Positions 10,622 to 21,805 of a stretch of DNA of 64,000 nucleotides are shown here, piece by piece. This stretch comes from Candidatus Nanopelagicales bacterium (GTDB lineage: Bacteria; Actinomycetota; Actinomycetes; S36-B12; CAIYMF01): positions 1-64,000 of the forward strand of contig JAFIHG010000054.1 in the NCBI GenBank assembly GCA_017848795.1. Direction: 5' to 3'. Below the pieces are notes generated by a model, which was not told where the DNA came from, searched no databases, and was given only the letters and a program-made list of their open reading frames with translations. Position 1 is the stretch's first letter. Each line of letters opens with the position of its first letter. Made by a program: the position numbers and the translations under genes.

Positions 10622-11818
10622 GTGAGCACCAAGGACTGGATCGAGAAGGACTACTACAAGGTCCTCGGTGTGGCCAAGGACGCCTCACCTGCCGACATCA
10701 AGAAGTCGTTCCGCAAGCTGGCCAAGCAGTACCACCCGGACTCGAACGCGAACGACGCGAAGGCGGCGGAGCGGTTCAAGGAGGTCAGCGAGGCCTACGA
10801 CGTGCTGTCGGACGACATGAAGCGCAAGGAGTACGACGAGGCACGCGCGCTGTTCGGCAGTGGCGGCCCGGGCCGGTTCGGACCGCCCGGCACCGGCCCC
10901 GGCGGGGGCACCTTCGACCTCGGCGACCTGTTCAACCGGATGGGCCAGGGCGGTGGCGGCGGATCGGCCGGCGGCGGCATCGGCGACCTGTTCGGGAACA
11001 TCTTCACCCGCGGCGGAGGCACGACAACCGGGCGCCGGCCGCGCCGTGGCGCGGACGTCGAGAGCCAGGTGTCGATCTCGTTCGACCAGGCCCTCGACGG
11101 GGTGACGCTGCCGCTCCGGCTCACCAGTGACGGCCCCTGCCCGACCTGCCACGGCACCGGCGCGCGTACCGGCACGGTGCCGCGGGTGTGCCCGGTCTGC
11201 GAGGGGTCCGGGCAGACGGTGACCAACGCCGGCGGCTTCGCCTTTCCCGAGCCGTGCCGCGAGTGCCGCGGCCGCGGCCTGGTCGTCGACGATCCCTGTC
11301 CCACCTGTCACGGGTCGGGCCGGGCGATGTCCAGCCGCACCGTGCAGGCCCGCATCCCCGCCGGGGTGCGCGACGGGCAGAAGATCCGGCTGCGCGGCAA
11401 GGGCGCACCCGGCGAGAACGGCGGCGACGCGGGCGACCTGCTGGTGACCGTGAAGGTCTCCGCCCACCCGGTCTTCGGCCGGGACGGGGACAACCTGACG
11501 GTTTCGCTGCCGGTGCGGTTCGACGAGGCCGCGCTCGGGGCGAACGTCCCGGTGCCCGTCCCGGGTGGCGGCACCGTCACCCTCAAGCTCGCGCCCGGGA
11601 CGGCCAACGGCCGGGTGCTCCGCGTGCGCGGCAAGGGCGTACGGCGCAAGGACGGCACCCGCGGCGACCTGCTCGTCACGATCGACGTGGTGGTCCCTGC
11701 GACCCTCGGCACCGACGCGCGCGAAGCGCTCGAGGCGTACCGCACCGCGACCGCCGACGGCGATCCGCGTGCGGCGCTGCTCGCCAAGGCCGGGGTACGG
11801 ACCGGAGGTGGCCGATGA
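10622..11818 (+). CDS. dnaJ: Chaperone DnaJ (type I, zinc-finger)
   Basis: A 398-residue J-protein that stimulates DnaK ATPase. The J domain (residues ~8-75) contains [11 protein letters not shown] and the HPD triad in KQYHPDSN. A Gly/Phe-rich linker (~80-140) follows. Four zinc-binding repeats come next: [24 protein letters not shown] and CPTCHGSG. Two C-terminal beta domains bind substrate. GTG start with GGGAGGTGAGG just upstream (10605-10615). It overlaps hspR by 4 bases. Confidence 0.96.
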   Translation: MSTKDWIEKDYYKVLGVAKDASPADIKKSFRKLAKQYHPDSNANDAKAAERFKEVSEAYDVLSDDMKRKEYDEARALFGSGGPGRFGPPGTGPGGGTFDLGDLFNRMGQGGGGGSAGGGIGDLFGNIFTRGGGTTTGRRPRRGADVESQVSISFDQALDGVTLPLRLTSDGPCPTCHGTGARTGTVPRVCPVCEGSGQTVTNAGGFAFPEPCRECRGRGLVVDDPCPTCHGSGRAMSSRTVQARIPAGVRDGQKIRLRGKGAPGENGGDAGDLLVTVKVSAHPVFGRDGDNLTVSLPVRFDEAALGANVPVPVPGGGTVTLKLAPGTANGRVLRVRGKGVRRKDGTRGDLLVTIDVVVPATLGTDAREALEAYRTATADGDPRAALLAKAGVRTGGGR

Positions 11819-12174
11819 GCGTCGGCTACGAGCCGGACGAGACGACCCCCGTCTTCGTGATCTCGGTCGCGGCGCAGATCTCGGGGCTGCACCCCCAGAC
11901 GCTGCGGCAGTACGACCGGCTGGGACTCGTCTCGCCGCAGCGTGCCGCGGGACGCAACCGCTTGTACTCGCTGCGCGACATCCATCGGCTGCGCGAGGTC
12001 TCGCGGCTGTCGGCGGACGGGGTGAACCTCGCCGGCATCCAGCGCGTGCTGGAGCTGGAGGAGCAGGTCGAGTCGCTGCAGGAGTCGCTCGAGCGGCTGC
12101 GCGGCCGGATGGCGGCCCAGCCCTCGACGGCGCTCGTCGTCTGGCGCCCGCACCGGCGGGTCTCGGGTGCCTGA
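11815..12174 (+). CDS. hspR: Heat-shock repressor HspR (MerR family)
   Basis: A 119-residue MerR-type regulator. The N-terminal winged helix reads [20 protein letters not shown] followed by [10 protein letters not shown], typical of HspR, which represses the dnaK operon and often clpB in actinobacteria, using DnaK as corepressor. A leucine-rich coiled coil ([18 protein letters not shown]) forms the dimer region. The ATG overlaps the dnaJ stop (ATGA). Confidence 0.93.
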   Translation: MSVGYEPDETTPVFVISVAAQISGLHPQTLRQYDRLGLVSPQRAAGRNRLYSLRDIHRLREVSRLSADGVNLAGIQRVLELEEQVESLQESLERLRGRMAAQPSTALVVWRPHRRVSGA

Positions 12175-12604
12175 GTCGGACGCGGCGGCGCGCGTCGAGG
12201 TCGAGCTCTCGCGGCTGCTGCGTCGCGGGCGCCGGGTCTCGGACGACGTCGCCTCCGCGGTCCATCCCGACCTGCGGGCGGGCGACTACGCCCTGTTGCG
12301 CGTTCTTGCCGAGTGCGGTCCCACGCGCAGCGGCGAGCTCGCCGCCCGGCTCGGGCTGGACAAGTCGACGACGAGCCGGCTGACCGCGGGGGTCGTCGAG
12401 CTCGGCCTGGTCCGCAGCACCGTCGACGACACGGACGCCCGTGCTCGCCTGGTCGAGCTCACCGGCGAGGGCCGGCGGCGCTTCGACGCGGTGCGGGCCG
12501 AACGGCGCGCGCAGTTCGCGGCGTACCTGGCGACCTGGGAGGCGGCCGACCTCGCCGTGCTGGCCGATCTGCTCGGGCGGCTCAACACCGACCTCGACGA
12601 CTGA
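12167..12604 (+). CDS. MarR-family transcriptional regulator
   Basis: A 145-residue winged-helix regulator. The recognition region SGELAARLGLDKSTTSRLTA followed by LVRSTVDDTDARARLVELT (the beta wing) is characteristic of MarR. GTG at 12167 overlaps the hspR 3' end by 8 bases, so it is probably read from the heat-shock operon transcript too. It lies 80 bp before a DHA2-type exporter gene with a palindrome between them, so it likely controls that exporter in response to a small ligand. Confidence 0.85.
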   Translation: MPESDAAARVEVELSRLLRRGRRVSDDVASAVHPDLRAGDYALLRVLAECGPTRSGELAARLGLDKSTTSRLTAGVVELGLVRSTVDDTDARARLVELTGEGRRRFDAVRAERRAQFAAYLATWEAADLAVLADLLGRLNTDLDD

Positions 12605-12645
12605 CCGCCGCGCCGCCGATTTGGGCAGGGGACGGGGCTATCATA

Positions 12646-12668
12646 TAGTTGTATGTCGCAACAAACTA
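12646..12668 (+). promoter_or_regulatory. Candidate MarR operator upstream of the exporter
   Basis: AT-rich imperfect inverted repeat TAGTTGT (12646-12652) / ACAAACTA (12661-12668), with inner GTTG/CAAC arms. It is strikingly AT-rich for this genome and lies 16 bases before the GTG of the exporter gene. Confidence 0.45.
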
Positions 12669-12684
12669 ATCACCGAGGAGCTGT

Positions 12685-14292
12685 GTGAGTCTGCCGACCG
12701 CCGACGCATCTTCGCTGGCGCCATCGGCACCGGCGGGCAGCGTCGTACCCCCCGTGATGACCCATCGCCAGATCCTCGAGGCGCTCTCGGGGCTGCTGCT
12801 CGTGATGTTCGTGACGATGATCAGCAGCACCATCGTGAGCAACGCGCTGCCGACCATCATCGGAGCGCTCGAGGGCACCCAGACCCAGTACACCTGGATC
12901 GTCACCGCGACGTTGCTCACGGCGACCGTCACCACGCCCGTCTGGGGCAAGCTCGCCGACCTGACCAGCAAGAAGACCCTGCTGCAGGCCGCAATCGTGA
13001 TCTTCGTGCTGGGGTCGGCCCTTTCCGGGCTCGCGGCGTCCGCCGGGCAGCTCATCGGGTACCGGGCGCTGCAGGGGGTGGGTCTCGGCGGGGTCCAGGC
13101 GCTCGCGCAGATCGTGCTCGCGGCGATGATCCCGCCCCGCGAGCGCGGCCGGTACAACGGCTACCTGGGCGCCGTGATGGCCGTGGCCACCGTCGGCGGT
13201 CCGCTCCTCGGCGGGGCGATCGTCGACTCCCCGCTGGGCTGGCGCTGGGTCTTCTACGTGGGCGTGCCGTTCGCGGTGGTGGCGCTCGTGCTGCTGCAGC
13301 GCACGCTCGACCTGCCGGTCGTCCGGCGCCGGGTGCGGATCGACTGGGCCGGTGCGACGCTCGTCATGGCGGGCGTGAGCCTGCTGCTGGTCTGGGTCAC
13401 CTTCGCCGGCAACGGCTTCGCGTGGTTCTCCCTGCCGAGCGTCGCCATGGCGGCCGCGGGCGCGCTGCTGCTCGTCGCCGCCGTACGCGTCGAGCGGCGT
13501 GCCGCCGAGCCGGTCATCCCGCTCGAGCTCGTCCGGCGTCGCACCCCGGCCCTCGCCATCGTCGCGAGCCTGGCGGTCGGGATCGCCATGTTCGGGGGCG
13601 CCGTCTTCCTCGGCCAGTACTTCCAGATAGCGCGCGGGTACAGCGCGACCGAAGCCGGCCTGCTGATGATCCCGCTGATGGCGGGCGTGCTCGTCGCGTC
13701 CACCGTCGCCGGGCAGCTCATCACCCGTACCGGCCGCTGGAAGCGCTACCTCGTCGCCGGCGGGGTGTGCGTGGTCGCCGGGTTCGCGCTCCTCGCCGTC
13801 ATCGACCACCGGACGCCGATGTGGTTCGTCGCGGTCGGTATGGCGGTCGTCGGTACGGGCGTCGGGCTCACGATGCAGAACCTGGTGCTGGCCGTGCAGA
13901 ACACCGTCGAGCTGCACGAGATCGGCGCCACGACGTCGACCGTCACCTTCTTCCGTTCGCTCGGTGGGACCGTCGGGGTCTCCGTGCTGGGCGCGGTGCT
14001 CGCCGCGCGCGTCACGGACAAGGTGGCCGACGGGCTGGCCGCGCTCGGCCTGCCGGCAAGTGCCGCTGCGGGTGGCAGTCTCGACCTGGCGCACGCGCCG
14101 GCGGCGGTGGAACAGGTGGTCCGGGGCGCGTACGGCGATGCGACCGGGCTGGTGTTCGCCATCTCCGCCGCGATCGCCGTCCTCGGCCTGCTCGCCATCG
14201 CGCTGATCCGTGAGGTCCCGTTGCGCACCAGCTTCGCCCCGGACCAGGTGCCGGTCGCGCCGCGCGCACTGCAGCCGGCACCCGCCGCCTGA
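12685..14292 (+). CDS. MFS drug transporter (DHA2 / EmrB-QacA, 14 helices)
   Basis: A 535-residue exporter. The start of helix 1 region (LLLVMFVTMISSTIVSNALP), the loop WGKLADLTSKK, the RALQGVGLGG motif and GPLLGGAIVDS (motif C of drug/H+ antiporters) fit the 14-helix DHA2 family. GTG at 12685 follows GAGGAG (12675-12680) with normal spacing. Substrate is unknown. Pairing with the MarR gene just upstream suggests induction by a toxic compound. Confidence 0.88.
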   Translation: MSLPTADASSLAPSAPAGSVVPPVMTHRQILEALSGLLLVMFVTMISSTIVSNALPTIIGALEGTQTQYTWIVTATLLTATVTTPVWGKLADLTSKKTLLQAAIVIFVLGSALSGLAASAGQLIGYRALQGVGLGGVQALAQIVLAAMIPPRERGRYNGYLGAVMAVATVGGPLLGGAIVDSPLGWRWVFYVGVPFAVVALVLLQRTLDLPVVRRRVRIDWAGATLVMAGVSLLLVWVTFAGNGFAWFSLPSVAMAAAGALLLVAAVRVERRAAEPVIPLELVRRRTPALAIVASLAVGIAMFGGAVFLGQYFQIARGYSATEAGLLMIPLMAGVLVASTVAGQLITRTGRWKRYLVAGGVCVVAGFALLAVIDHRTPMWFVAVGMAVVGTGVGLTMQNLVLAVQNTVELHEIGATTSTVTFFRSLGGTVGVSVLGAVLAARVTDKVADGLAALGLPASAAAGGSLDLAHAPAAVEQVVRGAYGDATGLVFAISAAIAVLGLLAIALIREVPLRTSFAPDQVPVAPRALQPAPAA

Positions 14293-14468
14293 GCCCCTCG
14301 GGCGGGTCGGACCGGCCGCGCGTGCGAGCGGCGCCGGGCCGGGAAAAACGCCATCATGGATCGGGATGATCTGCGACCAGGCTGACGTTATGTAAGCCAC
14401 GGTCCGCCCGGACCGCGCTCGATCCGCCATCCGAGCGACCTGTCCCGACCCGACTGAAGGAGCCGACG

Positions 14469-17066
<2,598 letters not shown>

Positions 17067-17090
17067 CCGGAGCCGGCGCGGCCGGGGTCG

Positions 17091-18265
17091 TCAGCCGAAG
17101 GCGTCCCGCAGCCGGTGCAGCGCCTCGCTGATGACGGCGGGGCGTTTGCAGAAGGTGTCCAGCGTACGTAGGGCTCTCCGCCGTGCGGATCGTGGTGGAA
17201 CGCCTGGTGCGGGATCGCCACGACCCCGGCGCGGTGCGGTAGGTCGCGGCAGAACGACCAGCCGTCGGCGTAGCCGAGCGGTCGGACGTCGCTCGTCGCG
17301 AAGTACGTGCCTTCGGGCACGGTCACCGGCATGCCGAGCGCAGCGAGCCCGTCGCAGAGCAGATCGCGTTGGTGCTGCAGGGCGTCGGCGAACTGCCGCC
17401 AGTGCGCGTCCGGCAGTGCCAGGCCTTCGGCAACCGCCCACTGGAAGGGCCCGCTCGACACGTACGACAGGTGCTGGCGCGACACCCGCACCGCGGCGAT
17501 CAGGTCGGCCGGTCCGGTGGCCCAGCCGACCTTCCAACCGGTCATGGACAGGGACTTGCCGGCGCTCCCGACGGTCAGCGTGCGGGCCGCGGCTCCGGGC
17601 GCCGTCGCGAAGGGCACGTGCCTGGCCGTGCCGTAGACCAGGTGCTCGTACACCTCGTCACTGATCACGATCAGGTCGTGCTCCACGGCGACGCTGGCCA
17701 GCGCTGCGAGCTCGCCCTCCGTGAACACGGTGCCGGTCGGGTTGTGCGGGGTGTTCAGCAACAGCACGCGGGTGCGCGCGGTGACCGCGGAGCGCAGCGC
17801 CGCCGGGTCGGGACGGAAGTGCGGACCCGCGAGCGGCACCTCGACGAGCGTCGCCCCGGCGAGCGCGGTGGCGGCGGCGTAGAGGTCGAACCAGGGCGCG
17901 AACGTGAGCACCTCGTCGCCGGGCTCGACCAGCGCCAGCAGCGATGCCACGAGGATCTCTGACGCGCCGGTTCCGACGACGACCGCACTGTCCGGGTCGA
18001 CGGCGGGCCCGTAGAACCGCTGCTGGTGGGCGGCGATCGCCGCGCGCAGCTCGGGCACGCCGTGCACGGGCGGGTACTGGTTGCCGCGACCGTCCTCGAT
18101 CGCCCGGATCGCGGCGCGTTTGACCGCCTCCGGCCCGTCGGTGTCCGGGAAGCCCTGCCCGAGGTTCACCGCACCGGTGGCGGTGGCGAGCGCGCTCATC
18201 TCGCCGAAGACGCTCGCTGCGTACGGCCGCATCCGCGCGACGAGCGGAGGGTCGCGGCGCGGCAC
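17091..18265 (-). pseudogene. Class I PLP aminotransferase (AspC/DapC-like), frameshifted near the C-terminus
   Basis: An aspartate- or kynurenine-type aminotransferase, about 390 residues if intact. Visible are NLGQGFPDTDGPEAV near the N-terminus, NTPHNPTGTVF, ISDEVYEHLVY, and SAGKSLSMTGWKVGW with the PLP lysine. From GTG 18265 the frame is open through GEPYVR. The expected C-terminal FCKRPAVISEALHRLRDAFG continues only in another frame, ending at 17091. About two extra bases (or one missing) between 17155 and 17166 explain it. Without the shift correction the protein would read through into an unrelated tail. This may be a sequencing error or a late frameshift; the catalytic core is intact. 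Confidence 0.8.
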
Positions 18266-18271
18266 GCCCCG

Positions 18272-18277
18272 AGAGTA
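18272..18277 (-). promoter_or_regulatory. -10 hexamer of the aminotransferase gene
   Basis: TACTCT on the minus strand, 6 bases before GTG 18265; it supports that start and a leaderless mRNA. Confidence 0.45.
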
Positions 18278-18307
18278 CGGCGCACCGGGGTGGGGCAGGA
18301 TCGGCGC

Positions 18308-19105
18308 GTGGACGTTACAGCTGGGCGCGGTACGGCACTGGTCACGGGCGCGACGTCGGGCATCGGTGCCGAGTTCGCCCGGCAACTCGCTGCCCGCGGG
18401 CACGACGTGGTGCTCGTCGCGCGGGACGAGCAGCGGTTGCGCGAGGGCGCGGAGCGGCTCGCGGCGCGCTACGACGTGCGGACCACACCGATGACAGCGG
18501 ACCTCACCGACCGCGCGGCGCTCGACCGGGTTGCCGCACGCCTCACCGCTGCCGACGACCCGGTGCGGGTGCTCGTGAACAACGCCGGGTTCGGCATCCG
18601 GAACCGGTTCGTGGGAGGCGACCTCGACGCCGAGCAGGCGATGATCGACGTGATGATCACCGCGACGATGCGGCTGAGCCATGCCGCGGTCGGGGCGATG
18701 GTGGAACGCGGCGCCGGGGTGGTCCTGAACGTCTCGTCGGTGGCTGCCTGGATCACCGGCGGGACGTACTCGGCGGCCAAAGCCTGGGAGACGGTGTTCA
18801 GCGAGTCGCTGTCGCGCGAGCTGGCCGGCAGTGGGGTGCGGGTGACCGCCGTGGCGCCCGGCTACACCCGGACCGAGTTCCACGCCCGCGCCGGGATGGA
18901 CATGTCACGGCTACCGCGGTGGCTCTGGCTCGACGTCGAGCAGGTCGTGGCCGAGGCGCTGCGGGATGCTGCGCGTGGCGCGCCGGTCAGCGTCCCGGGT
19001 GTGCCGTACAAGCTGGTCGCCGGCGCGCTGCACGTGCTGCCGCGACCGCTGGTACGCGCCGTCACCGGCGGTCCGGGCCGCAACGGGTTGCGCCGCAAGC
19101 GCTGA
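18308..19105 (+). CDS. Short-chain dehydrogenase/reductase
   Basis: A 265-residue classical SDR. It shows the NAD(P)-binding TGATSGIG motif, VNNAGFG, a catalytic Ser in LNVSSVAAW, and the YSAAKAW active-site Tyr and Lys. The family oxidises or reduces alcohols and ketones; a hydrophobic C-terminal helix hints at lipid-like substrates, which is only an inference. GTG 18308 is preceded by CAGGAT (18296-18301), a weak -10 at leaderless spacing. It is divergent from the aminotransferase, 42 bp apart. Confidence 0.88.
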   Translation: MDVTAGRGTALVTGATSGIGAEFARQLAARGHDVVLVARDEQRLREGAERLAARYDVRTTPMTADLTDRAALDRVAARLTAADDPVRVLVNNAGFGIRNRFVGGDLDAEQAMIDVMITATMRLSHAAVGAMVERGAGVVLNVSSVAAWITGGTYSAAKAWETVFSESLSRELAGSGVRVTAVAPGYTRTEFHARAGMDMSRLPRWLWLDVEQVVAEALRDAARGAPVSVPGVPYKLVAGALHVLPRPLVRAVTGGPGRNGLRRKR

Positions 19106-19147
19106 TCCGCCAGGCGTGCCTCGTTCGAGCGCGCGGCGACGCAGCTG

Positions 19148-19648
19148 TCAGCCGAGCAGGCCGAGCAGTGCCTCGGCGACGTGCGCGGCCGTCAGCTGGG
19201 GCACCCGCACCAGGCGCCAGTCCCGCAGCCGCGCATGGGTCAGCGCGACGTCCCGGGTGTCCGGTCCCGCGAGGTACGCGACCGGGGCGTCCGGCCACTC
19301 GCCGACCTCACCCCCGGGCGCCGGGTAGTCGCCGTCGAGCAGCACGTAACCGGACACGGCCCGCCGGGAGGCGCGCTGGGAGAGGGCGACGGCAGGCGCC
19401 AGCGCCCCCGCCGCCCCTGGGAGCACCGGCAGCACCGGCGGTGACGCACCCGCGCCTGCGACCGCGAGCGCCAGGTGCGCGACATAGTGCGCCGCACGGG
19501 TGCGCTCGTCGTCCTCGGCAGGGCACGGCGCGATCTGTGGCACGAGCGCTGTGACGCCGGAGTGGGCGAGCAGGTCCGCGACCGCTGCCCGTGGGTAGGG
19601 GTCCGGCCCGTCGAGGGACGGACAGAGCACCACGGTTCCCGCCAGCAC
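19148..19648 (-). CDS. Alpha/beta-hydrolase-like protein of unknown function
   Basis: A 166-residue protein. The alternating hydrophobic strands (GTVVLCPSLDG, YVLLDGDYPAP, APVAYLAGPDT) resemble a small alpha/beta-hydrolase fold, but no GxSxG nucleophile elbow is visible, so catalysis is doubtful. GTG at 19648 is chosen because minus-strand CAGAGT (19660-19655) lies 6 bases upstream. It is convergent with the SDR (42 bp) and divergent from pyrE (63 bp). Confidence 0.5.
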   Translation of the reverse strand: MLAGTVVLCPSLDGPDPYPRAAVADLLAHSGVTALVPQIAPCPAEDDERTRAAHYVAHLALAVAGAGASPPVLPVLPGAAGALAPAVALSQRASRRAVSGYVLLDGDYPAPGGEVGEWPDAPVAYLAGPDTRDVALTHARLRDWRLVRVPQLTAAHVAEALLGLLG

Positions 19649-19699
19649 GCGCCCACTCTGCCCCACCGGATCGCGTACGTGCGCGCCCGGTCGGGGCCG

Positions 19700-19705
19700 T
19701 AGGGT
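19700..19705 (+). promoter_or_regulatory. -10 hexamer of pyrE
   Basis: TAGGGT, 6 bases before the GTG at 19712, with no Shine-Dalgarno sequence in between. Confidence 0.5.
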
Positions 19706-19711
19706 CGGCCC

Positions 19712-20263
19712 GTGGACGAGGTCGACGAGGTCCCGGTCCGGGAGCGGCTGCGCCGCGAGATCTGCGACCGCGCCGTGGTACACGGTCGCGTGGTGCTCTC
19801 CAGCGGGCGGGAAGCCGACTACTACGTCGACCTGCGCCGGGTCACCCTGTCCGGCGCCGCCGCACCGCTCGTCGGGCAGGTGATGTGCGAGCTCACCGCC
19901 GCGCTCACCTACGACGCCGTCGGCGGCCTGACCCTCGGGGCCGATCCGGTCGCCGCCGCGATGCTGCACGCCGCCGCCGCGCAGGGCCGTCACCTCGACG
20001 CGTTCGTGGTGCGCAAGCACGAGAAGGCCCACGGCCTGCAGCGGCGGATCGAGGGCCCCGACGTCGCCGGCCGGCGGGTGCTCGCCGTGGAGGACACGTC
20101 CACCACGGGCGGGTCGGTGCTGACCGCGGTGGCCGCGCTGCGGGAGGCGGGCGCCGAGGTCGTGGGCGTGGCGGTGATCGTGGAGCGGGGAGCGCGGGCC
20201 GCCGTCGAGGCGGCCGGGCTGCCGTACCTGGCGGCGTACGAGCCGGGTGACCTGGGACTGTGA
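19712..20263 (+). CDS. pyrE: Orotate phosphoribosyltransferase
   Basis: A 183-residue type I phosphoribosyltransferase that joins orotate and PRPP to give OMP in pyrimidine synthesis. It has the substrate hood strand SSGREADYYVDLR near residue 30, the KHEKAHGLQRRIEG catalytic loop and the PRPP motif VLAVEDTSTTGGS. The hood and loop distinguish it from other phosphoribosyltransferases. Length is usual for the actinobacterial form. The gene is not linked to other pyr genes here. Confidence 0.93.
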   Translation: MDEVDEVPVRERLRREICDRAVVHGRVVLSSGREADYYVDLRRVTLSGAAAPLVGQVMCELTAALTYDAVGGLTLGADPVAAAMLHAAAAQGRHLDAFVVRKHEKAHGLQRRIEGPDVAGRRVLAVEDTSTTGGSVLTAVAALREAGAEVVGVAVIVERGARAAVEAAGLPYLAAYEPGDLGL

Positions 20264-20305
20264 GCTGCGCCGAGTGGCGGCCCGGGATCCGTTACGGAAA
20301 AGTTC

Positions 20306-20332
20306 TCAAGGTCGGCGGGAAACCGGCCGAGA
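20306..20332 (+). promoter_or_regulatory. Weak sigma-28 (FliA/WhiG)-like promoter candidate
   Basis: TCAAGGTC and GCCGAGAC, 12 bases apart, resemble the TAAA-N15-GCCGATAA pattern of flagellar-type sigma factors. No flagellar gene is in the window, so support is thin. Confidence 0.25.
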
Positions 20333-20372
20333 CGTGTTCCGTGGGGGCCTCGCGAGCGGGTTGAGGGGCACA

Positions 20373-21032
20373 GTGGGCGTAAAGGGTCCTGGGGGTCTGC
20401 CGGAGCGGCTCCGCGACCTGCGCGGCGACCTCCGCCGCCGCCGTGCCGCGAGCGCGCGCGACTCGCGGTTCCGCCGCTACGGCGCGGCGATGGGGTGGGG
20501 CTGGGACGAGGCCGCCGAACGCATGGTCGGCGAGATCGCGGGCTGGCCGGTCTCCGCCTATGACGGCGTCGATGGCACAACGGTGATCGTGCTCCACACC
20601 CCTGCGGCGATGTCCCCGTTGCTCGTACGCCCCCGGGTGCAGGGCGGTTCGGTGGCCGTCGAGCTGGACGGGATGGTCGGGCTGATGACCGGTGACGCCC
20701 GGTTCGACGCCGTGTACGAGGTGCGTGCCGCTGAACCGTGGTTCGCGACGCTCGTGCTCTCCGCCGAGGTGCGGTCGGCGCTCGTCGCGGCTCCCGAGCA
20801 GCAGTGGACGACCGACGGCGCGGACCTGATCGCCGAGGGCCCGATGCCGCGCGACCCGCTCGACCTGCTCGCCCGGATGGCCGCCCTCACCGCGGTGCTC
20901 GAGAGCGTGCCGTGGGAGGCGTACAGCGATCCGTCGGTGCCGCCGGACAAGAGCGAGGTCGCGGCGGCGCTCGACCGGCGGGAGAACCGGCTGCGCCACC
21001 ATGCCGAGGCCGAGCTCGTCCAGCGCGACTGA
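20373..21032 (+). CDS. Conserved hypothetical protein
   Basis: About 219 residues, mostly soluble. A basic N-terminal segment (ERLRDLRGDLRRRRAAS) is followed by GMGWGWDEAAERMVGEIAGWP-like sequence and an alpha/beta domain with alternating hydrophobic strands. No catalytic motif or membrane helix is seen and I do not recognise the family. The start is uncertain: GTG 20373 has GAGGGG just upstream, while GTG 20337 or an overlap start at 20247 would lengthen it. It is convergent with the DedA gene, 17 bp apart. Confidence 0.5.
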   Translation: MGVKGPGGLPERLRDLRGDLRRRRAASARDSRFRRYGAAMGWGWDEAAERMVGEIAGWPVSAYDGVDGTTVIVLHTPAAMSPLLVRPRVQGGSVAVELDGMVGLMTGDARFDAVYEVRAAEPWFATLVLSAEVRSALVAAPEQQWTTDGADLIAEGPMPRDPLDLLARMAALTAVLESVPWEAYSDPSVPPDKSEVAAALDRRENRLRHHAEAELVQRD

Positions 21033-21049
21033 ACGCCGGCCCCGTCCGC

Positions 21050-21742
21050 TCAGTCGGAGTGCGGCGCGATGGTGTCCTCGACGGCCTCGGCGAGCGTACG
21101 CCGCTCGCGCCGTGCCTTGAGGATCTCGAAGCCGATCGGCAGCACCGAGATCGCCACGATGATGATCGCGATCAGCTCGATGTTGTGCTCGATGGCGGGG
21201 AAGCGGTTGCCCAGGAAGTAGCCGAGCAGGGTCACCAGCACCACCCACGCCAGGCCGCCGATGATGCTGTAGCGCGCGTACTTGCGGTAGTCCATGTGCG
21301 CGACGCCGGCCAGGGCCGTGATGAAGGTGCGCACGATCGGCACGAAGCGCGCGAGCACGATCGAGCGGGCGCCGTACTTCTCGAAGAACGCGTGCGTCTG
21401 CGCTACGTGCTTGGGCTTGACCAGCCGGCTGTTCGGTCGTTCGAACAGGGGCGGTCCCACCTTCGCGCCGATCCAGTAGCCGACCAGGTTGCCCGCGATC
21501 GCGGCGACCGCCATGAGCGCGATCGCGAGCCACAGCGGAGTGGCGATCGCACCGGTCGCAATGAACAGCCCGGTGACGAACAGCAGGGAGTCCCCGGGCA
21601 GGAAGAAGATCAGCAGGCCGCACTCGACGAACAGGATCACGAGCACCGCGACGACCGCCCAGGTCCCGAACCGCTCGAGGATGGCGTCCGGCTGCAGCCA
21701 CTCCGGCCCGAGCGCGGTCACGGCGGCGGTCAGCGGGTGCAC
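21050..21742 (-). CDS. DedA-family membrane protein
   Basis: A 230-residue membrane protein with about five hydrophobic segments. FVECGLLIFFLPGDSLL and the ARFVPIVRTFITALAG block, with the conserved FxxPxxR-type region, are DedA (SNARE-associated) signatures. DedA proteins are undecaprenyl-phosphate or phospholipid flippases and affect envelope and pH stress tolerance. GTG start at 21742. The basic cytosolic tail (KARRERR) is normal for the family. Confidence 0.9.
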   Translation of the reverse strand: MHPLTAAVTALGPEWLQPDAILERFGTWAVVAVLVILFVECGLLIFFLPGDSLLFVTGLFIATGAIATPLWLAIALMAVAAIAGNLVGYWIGAKVGPPLFERPNSRLVKPKHVAQTHAFFEKYGARSIVLARFVPIVRTFITALAGVAHMDYRKYARYSIIGGLAWVVLVTLLGYFLGNRFPAIEHNIELIAIIIVAISVLPIGFEILKARRERRTLAEAVEDTIAPHSD

Positions 21743-21748
21743 CGGGGC

Positions 21749-21754
21749 AGGCTA
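21749..21754 (-). promoter_or_regulatory. -10 hexamer of the DedA gene
   Basis: TAGCCT on the minus strand, 6 bases before GTG 21742. The divergent trmH-like promoter is only 38 bp away. Confidence 0.5.
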
Positions 21755-21792
21755 ACCCGCGGGTCCGGGGCCGGCCGAATCCGCACCGTCCG

Positions 21793-21798
21793 TACCCT
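21793..21798 (+). promoter_or_regulatory. -10 hexamer of the TrmH-family gene
   Basis: TACCCT, 7 bases before the ATG at 21806. Confidence 0.45.
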
Positions 21799-21805
21799 GA
21801 CCCGG

